From Novosphingobium meiothermophilum (GTDB taxonomy: Bacteria; Pseudomonadota; Alphaproteobacteria; Sphingomonadales; Sphingomonadaceae), in NCBI RefSeq assembly GCF_003171715.1, contig NZ_QGHL01000008.1:1-64000 (forward strand): a DNA stretch of 64,000 nucleotides, given 5' to 3'. The notes below the pieces were generated by a model. It saw only the letters and a program-made list of their open reading frames with translations. It searched no databases and was not told the origin of the DNA. Below, piece by piece: positions 26,618 to 35,506 of this stretch (position 1 is the stretch's first letter; every line of letters starts with the position of its first letter). A program made the translations under genes and the position numbers.

Positions 26618-26658
26618 GTGACAAGGATTGCCATGTCTGGGCTAACGGCAATTGTCAC
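26618..26658. promoter_or_regulatory. Inverted repeat in the autotransporter/CHAT divergent spacer
   Basis: GTGACAAGGATTGCC (26618-26632) and GGCAATTGTCAC (26647-26658) are inverted copies differing by a 3-base bulge. Read outward, each arm contains TTGTCAC, a -35-like element pointing at the gene on its own side. A shared operator or paired promoters would both fit. Confidence 0.5.
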
Positions 26659-26779
26659 CTTGTTCAGTATTGGGGTGCCTTCACGCAAGATTGCATCTTT
26701 ACCGCAGGCGGTTCGATGCGGCAGGCAGGCATCGGGATCGACAGCCCGCTGGCGGCGGGCAAACGGGGGATCAAGCGTG

Positions 26780-29317
26780 ATGAAGGTCGCTGGCGGGCGC
26801 CGGGCAGAATGGATGGCGCGCGCGCTGATGAAGGGCGCACCTGCCCTTGCCTTGTTGACGGGCATGTGCGGAGCGCCCCTTGCCGCCCAGAGCGCGGCGC
26901 AGCCTGCCGAAGAGACAGCGCAATCGCCTGAAGCGCTCATCGTCGCATCGCAAGCGGCAGAACGCGGCGGTGATCTGGCGGCCGCGCTTGACCGGCTCAG
27001 CGCTGCCATTTTGCTGATGAGGCCCGACGGCATGACGGCACCGGCCCTCGTCGCGGCGCTGGCGCGGCAAAGCACGCTTCTGTCCTATGCCGGGCGCTTT
27101 GACGAAGCACTGGCAGCAAGCCGCCGCGCTCACGAAATCGCCCTCGAACATGCGCCCGACAACCCCGATGTCGTGCACCGCGCCACCCTTGCCTATGCCG
27201 AGGAACTGGTCGACGTGCTGCGGCTGGGTCAGGCCGAGGCCGTGCTGCGCCATGCGCTTCAGGGCAAGGCCCGCGACGAGCAGGTGGCCGAGACGCTCTA
27301 TGAACTGGCGCGCATCGTCTTCAAGCAGGAACAGCGCGAAGAGGCTGCCGCCCTGATCGGCAAGGCCGAAGCGCTGGCCGTCACCCTGCCCCAACCTGCC
27401 CATGCCGAACTGGCCGGGAACATCGCGCTTGAACAGGCCCGGCAGGCGTTCGAAAACAGCGCGCTCGATCTGGCTCTGCGCCATCTTGGGGCAGCAGACC
27501 AGCGCTTTGCCGCGGCCGGTCCATCAGCCCGTGTCTCGCGCGAGATCGTGCGGCAGGCGCGGCTTTCAGTCCTCATCAATGCCGGACGGTGGGCCGAGGC
27601 ACGCGAACAGCTTGACGCCGGGCTTGAAGCCGCGCGCAAGCTGCCGGTGGAATCGCGGGTGCGGCAGAACAGCGAACTGGTCACGGCCTTGCTGCGCTCG
27701 TTCGATCCTGCCGATGCGGCGGCGGCAAAGGCGGCGGTCGATCCCGTGTTCGCTGCCATGCGCAGGCAGATGCACGCCGCTGATCGCACCCCGGCCGAGC
27801 GAGCCGACTATATCTCGCGCAATCGCGTCAACCTTTCGCGCTATGCCGCCATTGCGCTGCGCGCGGGCGACACGCAAAGCGCCTTCGCTGCGGCCCAGTA
27901 TATGGCCTGGTCCGATGTTTCGGCCAGCGCGGCCAGCGTGGCGCGCCGCCTTGCCCTGCGCGATCCGGCCACTGCCGAACGTCTGGCCGAGGCAGAGCGC
28001 CTTGCCGAAGAGGCCGAAGCCCTGCGCACCGCGCGCAATCTGGCGAGCGAACACGAAAGCCCCGAAGCCGAGGCGCTGGCCGCACGACTGGCAAGGGCCG
28101 AAGCGGGTTTCCGCGCGATCTACGCCGCACTGGCAAGGGACGGCGCGCAGTCCGCACACCTGGGCGAACCAGAAGTGCGCACGCTGGCCGAAGCGCAGGC
28201 ATCGCTTGCCCCGAACCGTGCGCTCCTGCTCATCATCCCCACCGACAACCGCCTCGTTTCGCTTGTCGTGCGCCGCGATGGCACCGCATGGGGCGAAGCC
28301 GATCTTTCGATCCCGGCCATGAAGCGCGCGGCCGCGCAAGTGCGGCTCAGCCTGACACCGGGGCCATCCCGGCCCGCCTTCGATCGCAAGGCCGCGCTTG
28401 TCCTGGGCAATGCCATTCTGCCCCCGGCAACGCTGACAGCACTTGCCGGGATCGAAGAGATCGAACTGCTCAGCGCCGGTCCCATCCTTTCGGTGCCGCC
28501 CGCGGTCCTGCTGCACGGGACCATGGACGATGCCCAGCTTGGCCGCCTGCCGCTTGGCAAACTGCCTTATCTGGTCCGCCGCTTCGCCTTCAGTTTCCGT
28601 CCCGCGATGATCGCGCCCGCATATCAGGCGCCGCGCAAGGGGGGCTTTGCCGGGATCGGTGCGCCGCTGCTTTCGGGCAATGCCGGAAAGGATGCTGCCC
28701 TGCGCGGCCTTTCAGCGCCCGCGCTTGATATTGCCGCCCTGCCGCCGCTGGCCGGGGCCGAAACGGAACTGCGCGAACTGGCCCGCACGCTCGGACGGGA
28801 ACGCCAGCTCCTGCTTACCGGGGCGCAGGCCACCGAAGCCCGGCTCAAGACGGCCGATCTGGGCGGCTATCGCACGATGGTCTTTGCCACGCACGGGATC
28901 ATGGCGGGTGCGTTTGCGGGCCTTGCCGAACCGGCGCTGGTGCTTACCCCCCAGCCCGGCAGCGGCGAGGATGCGCTGCTGACGGCATCGGAAATCGCTT
29001 CGCTGCGCATCGATGCCGAATGGGTGATCCTTTCCGCCTGCAACAGCGGCGCCGAACGCGAAGCCGGCTCGGCAACCTATTCCGGCCTTGCCCGCGCCTT
29101 TCTTCAGGCAGGCGCGGCCAATCTGCTTGTTTCGCTCTGGCCCGTGCGCGACGATGCCGCAAGCCGCCTGAGCATCGCCACGATCATGGCGCATGACCGC
29201 GGGCTGGGCCGTGCCGCGGCGCTGCGCAAGGCCATGCTCGGCATGATGGCGGATCGCCGGTTTCCCGATGGCGCCGACCCGTCGCTCTGGGGCGCCTTCT
29301 CGCTCGTCGAGCGTTGA
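26780..29317 (+). CDS. Exported TPR-CHAT caspase-like protein
   Basis: The ATG at 26780 (or the GTG just before) gives 845 residues. Starts at 26813 and 26828 are also possible and give a more compact signal peptide (MKGAPALALLTGMCGAPLAAQ). The central part (about 50-430) is helical, with TPR-like repeats (for example YAGRFDEALAASRRAHEIAL). The C-terminal third is a CHAT domain with both catalytic residues: His705 in FATHG and Cys754 in ILSACNSG, followed by LARAFLQAGAANLLVSLWPV. CHAT proteins are caspase-like (clan CD) cysteine peptidases. A periplasmic location is inferred. It is divergent from the autotransporter, which makes that protein a candidate substrate. No effector gene of a known CHAT defence type adjoins it. 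Confidence 0.88.
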   Translation: MKVAGGRRAEWMARALMKGAPALALLTGMCGAPLAAQSAAQPAEETAQSPEALIVASQAAERGGDLAAALDRLSAAILLMRPDGMTAPALVAALARQSTLLSYAGRFDEALAASRRAHEIALEHAPDNPDVVHRATLAYAEELVDVLRLGQAEAVLRHALQGKARDEQVAETLYELARIVFKQEQREEAAALIGKAEALAVTLPQPAHAELAGNIALEQARQAFENSALDLALRHLGAADQRFAAAGPSARVSREIVRQARLSVLINAGRWAEAREQLDAGLEAARKLPVESRVRQNSELVTALLRSFDPADAAAAKAAVDPVFAAMRRQMHAADRTPAERADYISRNRVNLSRYAAIALRAGDTQSAFAAAQYMAWSDVSASAASVARRLALRDPATAERLAEAERLAEEAEALRTARNLASEHESPEAEALAARLARAEAGFRAIYAALARDGAQSAHLGEPEVRTLAEAQASLAPNRALLLIIPTDNRLVSLVVRRDGTAWGEADLSIPAMKRAAAQVRLSLTPGPSRPAFDRKAALVLGNAILPPATLTALAGIEEIELLSAGPILSVPPAVLLHGTMDDAQLGRLPLGKLPYLVRRFAFSFRPAMIAPAYQAPRKGGFAGIGAPLLSGNAGKDAALRGLSAPALDIAALPPLAGAETELRELARTLGRERQLLLTGAQATEARLKTADLGGYRTMVFATHGIMAGAFAGLAEPALVLTPQPGSGEDALLTASEIASLRIDAEWVILSACNSGAEREAGSATYSGLARAFLQAGAANLLVSLWPVRDDAASRLSIATIMAHDRGLGRAAALRKAMLGMMADRRFPDGADPSLWGAFSLVER

Positions 29318-29368
29318 CGGCTCGGACCTGGCCAACTGCCGGAACGGCCAGCCCCGCCATGACGGCAA

Positions 29369-29453
29369 TGGTGCGGACGGCGGGACTCGAACCCGCACGA
29401 GCAAGGCTCAAGGGATTTTAAGTCCCCGGCGTCTACCATTCCGCCACGTCCGC
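29369..29453 (-). tRNA. tRNA-Leu(UAA)
   Basis: The minus strand from 29453 reads GCGGACGTGGCGGAATGG at the 5' end and closes with GTCCGCACCA, giving a 7-bp acceptor stem and an encoded CCA. The anticodon stem-loop is GGGGA-CTTAAAA-TCCCT, with anticodon TAA. A long variable arm and the GGTTCGAGTCC T-arm are present. It is 85 bases long, as expected for tRNA-Leu. Confidence 0.97.
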
Positions 29454-29522
29454 TTGCGCAAGCTGCGCCTGCCACAGGCCGGGGCCATCGCGCAAGCGGC
29501 ACTGCCCAGCGATGCCAAACCT

Positions 29523-29559
29523 GCGAAGACCGGTTCAGCCCGGCTTTGCCGATCTTCGC
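29523..29559 (-). terminator. Hairpin behind ihfB
   Basis: GCGAAGACCGG (29523-29533) pairs with CCGATCTTCGC (29549-29559) with one G-T pair. It lies 36 bases after the ihfB stop and before the tRNA. No T-run is seen, so termination is a guess. Confidence 0.4.
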
Positions 29560-29595
29560 TGGCTACGCTTCAATGGCTTGAGGCTGGGCAAAGGC

Positions 29596-29877
29596 TCAAT
29601 CGGCGTTCAGCCGCTGACGCATTTCCTTGCCGGCCTTGAAATAGGGGACGCGCTTGCCTGGAACCTCGACCGTCTCGCCGGTGCGCGGGTTGCGCCCCTT
29701 GCGGGCATCGCGCTCGCGCGTGGAGAAGGCGCCGAAGCCGCGCAGTTCAACCCGGCCGCCTTCGGCCAGCCGCTTTGCGATCTCGTCGAAGAAAACGTCG
29801 ACCACGCGCTCGATCTCCTCGCTGCGCAATCCGGGACTTTCCTTGGCGAGCGCCTGCAGCAGCTCCGATCTGATCAT
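29596..29877 (-). CDS. ihfB: Integration host factor beta subunit
   Basis: The ATG at 29877 has GGAGGGA seven bases upstream and gives 93 residues, the usual IHF-beta length. The start [13 protein letters not shown], the segment [19 protein letters not shown] (residues 41-59) and GRNPRTGE (61-68), the DNA-bending arm with the minor-groove Pro, are all typical. IhfB pairs with IhfA (not in this window) to bend DNA at promoters, origins and recombination sites. A perfect 18-bp palindrome lies 17-34 bases upstream of the start, in the probable leader or promoter, and may serve autoregulation. Confidence 0.96.
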   Translation of the reverse strand: MIRSELLQALAKESPGLRSEEIERVVDVFFDEIAKRLAEGGRVELRGFGAFSTRERDARKGRNPRTGETVEVPGKRVPYFKAGKEMRQRLNAD

Positions 29878-29893
29878 GCTTATCCCTCCGCCA

Positions 29894-29911
29894 GGTGTCC
29901 GGCCGGACACC
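29894..29911. promoter_or_regulatory. Perfect 18-bp palindrome in front of ihfB
   Basis: GGTGTCCGGCCGGACACC is fully self-complementary. As DNA it could be an operator for a dimeric regulator; as RNA it could fold into a 7-bp stem with a 4-base loop just upstream of the ribosome binding site. Confidence 0.6.
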
Positions 29912-30053
29912 CCCCAATTCTTACGCTGATCCCCGCGCCCGAACCCCCGTAAGGACGCGATTGATGATCCTGCCATGGTTATTGGATCATTACAATCGGT
30001 TGATAGGATAATTTGCCGCGAAATACCGTCCGGTTCGGGCGCTTGCACGCACC

Positions 30054-30398
30054 TCAGACAAGGTCAGCCGCCACCAGCCCAAGTCGGCGCATTCGCGCCG
30101 CGATCTGCGGCCACTCCTCCCGAAGGAAACGTTCACGCTCGCGCGCGCGAAGGGTTTCGGCCGCACCCGACACCACGAACATGCCGATGCCGCGCTGGAC
30201 CGTTACCAGCCCTTCCTCCTGAAACTGCTGGTAGGCTTTGGCCACGGTGAGCGGATTGGCCCCGTGCTGCCGGGCAAGCGCCCGGACGGAGGGCAGCATG
30301 TCGCCTTCGGCATAGCGCCCATCAAGGATCGCGGCGCAGATCTCGTCGCGCAGACGCAGATAGACCGGGCGGGCGGGCTGAATCCTCGGCGCGTTCAT
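30054..30398 (-). CDS. GntR family transcriptional regulator (YtrA-type)
   Basis: The ATG at 30398 gives 114 residues, the short form of the family. [36 protein letters not shown] and the following [18 protein letters not shown] form the winged helix (about residues 9-75). Only a short helical tail follows, as in YtrA-type regulators, which have no large ligand-binding domain. It is divergent from the peptide transporter gene with 230 bases between them and may control it, though YtrA regulators usually act on ABC transporter genes. A 7-bp inverted pair (CCGGAAC at 30449 and GTTCCGG at 30481) in the spacer could be an operator. The gene lies 176 bases upstream of ihfB. Confidence 0.88.
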   Translation of the reverse strand: MNAPRIQPARPVYLRLRDEICAAILDGRYAEGDMLPSVRALARQHGANPLTVAKAYQQFQEEGLVTVQRGIGMFVVSGAAETLRARERERFLREEWPQIAARMRRLGLVAADLV

Positions 30399-30628
30399 GG
30401 TGTTTTGCTGCCATAATACAGCCTTCCGCACAATGGCATTCCTTCGTGCCGGAACCTGCACCTTTTGCCACGCTACAGATGTTCCGGTTCGCACCAGACT
30501 GGTAACGATTGAAAATAGTTTCTTGCCAAGCCCGCACAGCGCTTTAGAGCGCAGTAATCGAGGACGTCCGCGCGGGAGAGGCGCGGGCGCCAATCAACCC
30601 GCGCACCAAGACGAGAACGCTCGCCCGC

Positions 30629-32647
30629 ATGGCTCAGGAAAATACGTCAGCCGCCCCCAACACCACCAACGCCAGTGGCCCGCTCCCTCAACAAGGGGCC
30701 GCCGGAGAATGGTTCGGTCATCCGCCGCAGCTCAAGCGCCTCTTCACCACCGAGATGTGGGAACGCTTCGGCTATTACGGAATGCGGGCGATCCTGACGC
30801 TCTATCTGGCCAAGCATTTCCTGTTCAACGACCGGACCAGCACCGGAATCTATGGCGGGTTTACCGCGCTGGTCTATCTGACCCCGCTGATCGGCGGGCT
30901 CGTGGCCGACCGCTATCTCGGCTCGAAGCGTTCGGTGAAGTTCGGCGCGGTCATGATGGCGATCGGCTATTTCATGCTGTGCTTCGGCGGCGAGGCGGCC
31001 AAGCCCTATGCCCTGATCGAAGGCCAGCGCTATGAAGTGACCGTCACCGAAACGGGCGGCAAGGAAGTGCGCTCGCTCGAAATGGCGGGGCAGAAGCTCG
31101 AAATCGTCGGCAACGAGGACAAGTCGGTCTCGCTGAAAGCCGCCGACGGCACAGAGGCCAAGCGCGTTGCGCCCGGCGGTTTCCAGTCTGATGGCGAGCG
31201 TTCCGAACTGCACATCGCCATCCTGCTGATCGGCCTTTCGCTCGTCACCATCGGCAACGGCTTCTTCAAGCCCAACATCTCCACCATCGTCGGCACGCTC
31301 TATGCCGATGGCGACCGGAGGCGTGATGCAGGCTTCACCATCTTCTACATGGGCATCAACCTCGGCTCGCTGATCTCGCAGTTCTTCTGCCCGATCCTGG
31401 CCGAAAGCGTGGGCTGGTGGGCAGGTTTCGGCCTTGCCGCGCTGGGCATGACATTTTCGTGGCTGCTGTTCCAGTTCGATGGCGGGCGCCTCGATGGCTA
31501 TGGCGAGCGACCAGCCGGGGCCGATCCGCGCAAGGACTGGCTGATCTACGGCGCAGCAATGGTGTGCATTCCGCTGTTCTTCTTCCTGTTCACCAACCTC
31601 ATGGCCTATGTGCCGCCGCAGGCGGGCGAAGGTCTGATCGGCTACTTCCTCGGCCTGCCGATCATGGGCAAGATGATGTTCGGCACCTTCCTGGTGGCGG
31701 TGCCTGCCATCCTCGTCTGGGCCTTTGCCGCAGGCAGCCGGGTGGAGTTCCAGATGATGCTGGCGGCCATGGTGCTGATCGTGTTCAACACCGTGTTCTG
31801 GACCCTGTTCGAACAGGCCGGCTCCTCGCTCACGCTCTTTGCCGAACGCAACACCGTGCTCGAAGTGGGCTGGACGCGGCCGCTCTTCGCCTTGTTCCGC
31901 AGCGCGCCCGCGAGCTATTACCTGTTCTTCGCGGTGCTGCTGGGCGGTCTTGGCTGGCTGCTCACCCGCTTTTTCGGCAATGGCGAAACGGCCGAGACGA
32001 AGCGGCGCATGGGCCTTGCCTTCGGTATCGTCATGGCGGCAGGCTTTGGCGGCATGGTCTATGCCCGCAGCCAGGGCTTCGGCAACGATGAGGTCTATGT
32101 CATGCCCGCCGGGCAGACGCAGATCTTCAACGCGCTGTTCATCGTCACGCTGGCCCCGCTGTTCAGCCTGATGTGGAATGCCATGGCCCGGCGCGGGATC
32201 GAACCATCGATCCCGGTCAAGTTCGCCATCGCGCTCATGGGCGTGGGCGGCGGCTTCCTGCTGCTGGTCTGGGGGGCGCAGTTCGCAGATGCGCAGTTCA
32301 AGGTCGGTCTGGTCTGGCTGGCGGGGCTCTATCTGGTTCATTCGATGGCAGAGCTGTGCATTTCGCCGGTGGGCCTCTCGATGATTACCAAGCTTTCGAT
32401 GGCGCGCATCGTGGGGATGATGATGGGTGTCTGGTTCCTCTCCATCGCCGTGGCGCAATATGTTGCCGGGATGGTCGCCCAGGTCGCCAGCGTCGAGACG
32501 GTGGGCGGTCAGGTCACCAACCTCAAGGTCAGCCTTGAAACCTATGTCGGCGTGTTCAGCACCATCGGCTGGATTTCGGTCGGCATCGGCGCTGTGCTGC
32601 TGCTCATAGCGATCCCGCTGAAAAGGCTTATGCACGGCGTTGAGTGA
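30629..32647 (+). CDS. POT family proton-dependent oligopeptide transporter
   Basis: A 672-residue inner-membrane protein. FTTEMWERFGYYGMRAIL near residues 45-62 carries the ExxER-like proton-coupling motif of POT/PTR carriers. GGLVADRYLGSKRSV is the loop 2-3 signature, and GNGFFKPNISTIVG is the PTR2 signature. The FEQAGSSLTLFAERN segment is also typical. It imports di- and tripeptides with protons. It is much longer than the usual 450-520 residues. A polar insert of about 60 residues (after AAKPYALIEGQRYEVTVTET) separates two membrane segments, and extra helices lie in the second half. The ribosome binding site is weak. The GntR gene is divergent. Confidence 0.92.
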   Translation: MAQENTSAAPNTTNASGPLPQQGAAGEWFGHPPQLKRLFTTEMWERFGYYGMRAILTLYLAKHFLFNDRTSTGIYGGFTALVYLTPLIGGLVADRYLGSKRSVKFGAVMMAIGYFMLCFGGEAAKPYALIEGQRYEVTVTETGGKEVRSLEMAGQKLEIVGNEDKSVSLKAADGTEAKRVAPGGFQSDGERSELHIAILLIGLSLVTIGNGFFKPNISTIVGTLYADGDRRRDAGFTIFYMGINLGSLISQFFCPILAESVGWWAGFGLAALGMTFSWLLFQFDGGRLDGYGERPAGADPRKDWLIYGAAMVCIPLFFFLFTNLMAYVPPQAGEGLIGYFLGLPIMGKMMFGTFLVAVPAILVWAFAAGSRVEFQMMLAAMVLIVFNTVFWTLFEQAGSSLTLFAERNTVLEVGWTRPLFALFRSAPASYYLFFAVLLGGLGWLLTRFFGNGETAETKRRMGLAFGIVMAAGFGGMVYARSQGFGNDEVYVMPAGQTQIFNALFIVTLAPLFSLMWNAMARRGIEPSIPVKFAIALMGVGGGFLLLVWGAQFADAQFKVGLVWLAGLYLVHSMAELCISPVGLSMITKLSMARIVGMMMGVWFLSIAVAQYVAGMVAQVASVETVGGQVTNLKVSLETYVGVFSTIGWISVGIGAVLLLIAIPLKRLMHGVE

Positions 32648-32773
32648 GGGTTCGAAACTTTCGGAACGGAGAGAATTGGTCCTTGGGGAAAGTTGCCGGG
32701 CGCCTCACTTTCGTTTAGCGGAAGGAACCAAACAAACCCCGCTTTGAACGGGCACGTCGCAGAGAATAGAACG

Positions 32774-33454
32774 ATGGACTACGCGCTGATCCACCTTCTG
32801 GTGGCCACAACCATTTTTGTTGTCAGCCACTTTGCCATGTCTGGCCCGCTGCGGCGCAGTCTGGCCTCGGCCATGGGGGCGCAGGGCTTTCTCATATTCT
32901 ACTCCGCCGTTTCGCTCGGCACGTTCGTCTGGGCCATGGTTGCGTTTGATCGTTCGGCCAGCGGCCTTGCGCTGTGGGATGGGACCGCGCTTGTCCCGTG
33001 GATCCTCGCCAGCGTGCTGACGATCGTTGCCATGGCGCTGCTCTTCCCCTCGTTCGTGCGCAATCCGGCCCTGCCGGGGCAGAACAACGCCGGTCTTGGG
33101 ACCGTCATCCCGATGGGGGTCTATTCGATCACGCGCCATCCGATGATGTGGGGCATCGCGCTCTGGGCGCTGGGCCACATCATTGCCGCACCCACATTCC
33201 GGGTCATCATCTTCATGACCGGGATGATCGTGCTGGCGCTGGTCGGATCACACCTGCAAGACAAGCGCAAGCTGGCGGGCAACAGCCGCGAGTTCGCCCC
33301 CTGGCAGCGCCGCACCAGCTTCTGGCCGCGGTGGAACCGGCTCGGCGCGCTGCGCGAAATCTGGCTGCTGGCGCTGGTGGCGTGGTTCCTCATCACCTGG
33401 GCGCACTATCACTTCTTCGGCATCCCCGCCGGGTTGTGGATGTGGATCGGCTGA
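32774..33454 (+). CDS. NnrU family membrane protein
   Basis: This 226-residue protein has about six membrane segments and starts at the ATG at 32774 (MDYALIHLLVATTIFVVSH). YSITRHPMMWGIALWALGH in the middle is the conserved NnrU/isoprenylcysteine-methyltransferase-like motif, and the C-terminal AHYHFFGIPAGLWMW is typical as well. NnrU proteins were first linked to nitrite and nitric oxide reduction and are related to phospholipid or isoprenyl methyltransferases; the true activity is not settled. No denitrification gene is near. The gene follows the POT gene by 126 bases, and a strong two-way terminator follows it. Confidence 0.85.
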   Translation: MDYALIHLLVATTIFVVSHFAMSGPLRRSLASAMGAQGFLIFYSAVSLGTFVWAMVAFDRSASGLALWDGTALVPWILASVLTIVAMALLFPSFVRNPALPGQNNAGLGTVIPMGVYSITRHPMMWGIALWALGHIIAAPTFRVIIFMTGMIVLALVGSHLQDKRKLAGNSREFAPWQRRTSFWPRWNRLGALREIWLLALVAWFLITWAHYHFFGIPAGLWMWIG

Positions 33455-33479
33455 AAGCGAGCCGCCCGATCAGCGAACG

Positions 33480-33514
33480 AAAAAGGCCGCCGGATATGCT
33501 CCGGCGGCCTTTTT
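33480..33514. terminator. Bidirectional terminator between nnrU and dxs
   Basis: AAAAAGGCCGCCGGA (33480-33494) and TCCGGCGGCCTTTTT (33500-33514) form a perfect 15-bp stem with loop TATGC. A/T runs on both sides serve the two converging genes. Confidence 0.95.
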
Positions 33515-33541
33515 CCTGCCTGCACCGCCTGACGCGCAGGT

Positions 33542-35464
33542 TCAGGCCCGCGCTTCGCTGACCCCGGCAGAGTTGTGACGCAGCGCCTTTAGCACGGTAT
33601 CAACGATGTGCGGCGCGTTGAGACCTGCCGCATCATACTGCCGCTCAGGCGTATCGTGGTCCTGAAACACGTCGGGCAGGCGCATCGTGCGAATCTTCAG
33701 ACCGCCATCGGTCAGGCCCTCGTCGCTCGCCATCGTCAGCACATGCGCGCCCAGCCCGCCGATCGATCCTTCCTCGATCGTGACGACCACTTCATGGGTG
33801 GTCATCAACTGGCGGATCAGCGCCTCGTCGAGCGGCTTGGCAAAGCGCAGGTCCGCCACGGTCGTGGACAGACCCTTGGCTTCAAGCTGGTCCGCAGCCT
33901 TGAGCGCTTCGGCCAGCCGGGTGCCCAGCGAAAGCAGCGCCACCTTGCTGCCCGCACGCACGATGCGGCCCTTGCCGATCTCCAGACGCTCCGGCTCTTC
34001 AGGCAGAGGCACCCCGGTGCCGTTGCCGCGCGGATAGCGGAAGGCAATGGGGCCGCTGTCGTGGCAGGCGGCGGTATAGGTCATGTGAACCAGTTCGGCT
34101 TCGTCGGCCGCCGCCATGACCACCATGTTCGGCAGGGTTGCCAGATAAGTGATGTCGAACGAACCGGCATGGGTTGCGCCATCGGCGCCCACCAGCCCCG
34201 CGCGGTCAATCGCGAAACGCACGGGCAGGTTCTGGATCGCCACGTCATGCACCACCTGATCGAAGGCGCGTTGCAGGAAGGTGGAATAGATTGCGCAGAA
34301 CGGGCGCATGCCTTCGGCGGCGAGGCCGGCGGCGAATGTCACCGCGTGCTGTTCGGCAATGCCAACATCGAAAGTGCGCGCGGGATGGGCCTTGGCAAAC
34401 TTGTCCACGCCGGTTCCGCTCGGCATCGCTGCGGTAATCGCGCAGATCTTCGGGTCGCTCTCGGCCAGCTTGGCCAGCGTTTCGCCGAAGACGTTCTGAT
34501 AGGCAGGGGCCGAAGCCTTGGCCTTGACCTGTTCGCCCGTGACGACATCGAACTTCTGCACGCCGTGATACTTGTCGGCGGCCTGTTCGGCAGGGGCATA
34601 GCCCTTGCCCTTCTGCGTCACCACGTGGACGAGGCACGGCCCTTCGGCAGCATCGCGCACGTTCTCCAGCACCGGGATGAGCTGGTCGAGATTGTGCCCG
34701 TCAAGCGGCCCCACATAGTAGAAGCCCAGTTCCTCGAACAGGGTGCCGCCCATGGCCATTCCGCGCGCGAACTCGTCGGTCTTGCGGGCGGCCTGATGCA
34801 GCGGGCGCGGCAAATGGCGTGAAAGCTTGCGGGCAATTTCCCGCAGGCCAAGGAACTGACGCGACGAAACAAGGCGAGCGAGATAGGCCGAAAGCCCGCC
34901 CACTGGCGGCGCGATCGACATGTCGTTGTCGTTAAGGATCACGACGAGCCGGTTGCCCGCCTCGCCCGCATTGTTCATCGCCTCGTAGGCCATGCCCGCG
35001 CTCATCGCGCCATCGCCGATCACCGCGATGCCGCGCCCCGGCTTGTCCTGCATCTTGTTGGCAAGGGCAAAACCCAGCGCCGCCGAGATCGACGTGCTGG
35101 AATGCGCGGTGCCGAAAGGATCGTATTCGCTTTCGCTGCGCTTGGTGAAGCCCGAAAGCCCGCCGCCCTGCCGCAGCGTGCGGATACGGTCGCGCCGCCC
35201 GGTTATGATCTTGTGCGGATAGGCCTGATGGCCCACGTCCCACACCAGCCGGTCTTCGGGCGTGTTGAAAACATAGTGGATCGCCACGGTCAGTTCGACC
35301 ACGCCCAGCCCCGAACCGAGATGCCCGCCCGTGGTGCCTACGGCGGAAATCATTTCGGCGCGCAGCTCGTCGGAAAGCTGGCGAAGCTGCGAAGGCGCAA
35401 GCTTGCGAAGATCGTCTGGGGTCTTGACCGTGTCTAGCAGCGGCGTTGCCGGTTCTGAACTCAT
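33542..35464 (-). CDS. dxs: 1-deoxy-D-xylulose-5-phosphate synthase
   Basis: From the ATG at 35464 the protein has 640 residues, the usual length. [20 protein letters not shown] and [13 protein letters not shown] are near the N-terminus. [20 protein letters not shown] is the thiamine diphosphate binding motif, and [18 protein letters not shown] is the transketolase domain signature. It makes DXP from pyruvate and glyceraldehyde-3-phosphate, the entry step to the MEP isoprenoid pathway and to thiamine and pyridoxal. An in-frame upstream ATG (35494) adds ten residues without family similarity. It is last in a leftward run (small protein, msrA, zur, MFS) with only 42 bases to the MFS gene. Confidence 0.97.
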   Translation of the reverse strand: MSSEPATPLLDTVKTPDDLRKLAPSQLRQLSDELRAEMISAVGTTGGHLGSGLGVVELTVAIHYVFNTPEDRLVWDVGHQAYPHKIITGRRDRIRTLRQGGGLSGFTKRSESEYDPFGTAHSSTSISAALGFALANKMQDKPGRGIAVIGDGAMSAGMAYEAMNNAGEAGNRLVVILNDNDMSIAPPVGGLSAYLARLVSSRQFLGLREIARKLSRHLPRPLHQAARKTDEFARGMAMGGTLFEELGFYYVGPLDGHNLDQLIPVLENVRDAAEGPCLVHVVTQKGKGYAPAEQAADKYHGVQKFDVVTGEQVKAKASAPAYQNVFGETLAKLAESDPKICAITAAMPSGTGVDKFAKAHPARTFDVGIAEQHAVTFAAGLAAEGMRPFCAIYSTFLQRAFDQVVHDVAIQNLPVRFAIDRAGLVGADGATHAGSFDITYLATLPNMVVMAAADEAELVHMTYTAACHDSGPIAFRYPRGNGTGVPLPEEPERLEIGKGRIVRAGSKVALLSLGTRLAEALKAADQLEAKGLSTTVADLRFAKPLDEALIRQLMTTHEVVVTIEEGSIGGLGAHVLTMASDEGLTDGGLKIRTMRLPDVFQDHDTPERQYDAAGLNAPHIVDTVLKALRHNSAGVSEARA

Positions 35465-35506
35465 CCCACTGCCCTTACACCGATGAAATGACACTGTCGA
35501 ACCTGT

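Noticed and set aside
26780..29317. CHAT-based defence system (gasdermin or Craspase type)
   Set aside because: No gasdermin-like, Cas or toxin gene adjoins it, and the protein has a signal peptide.
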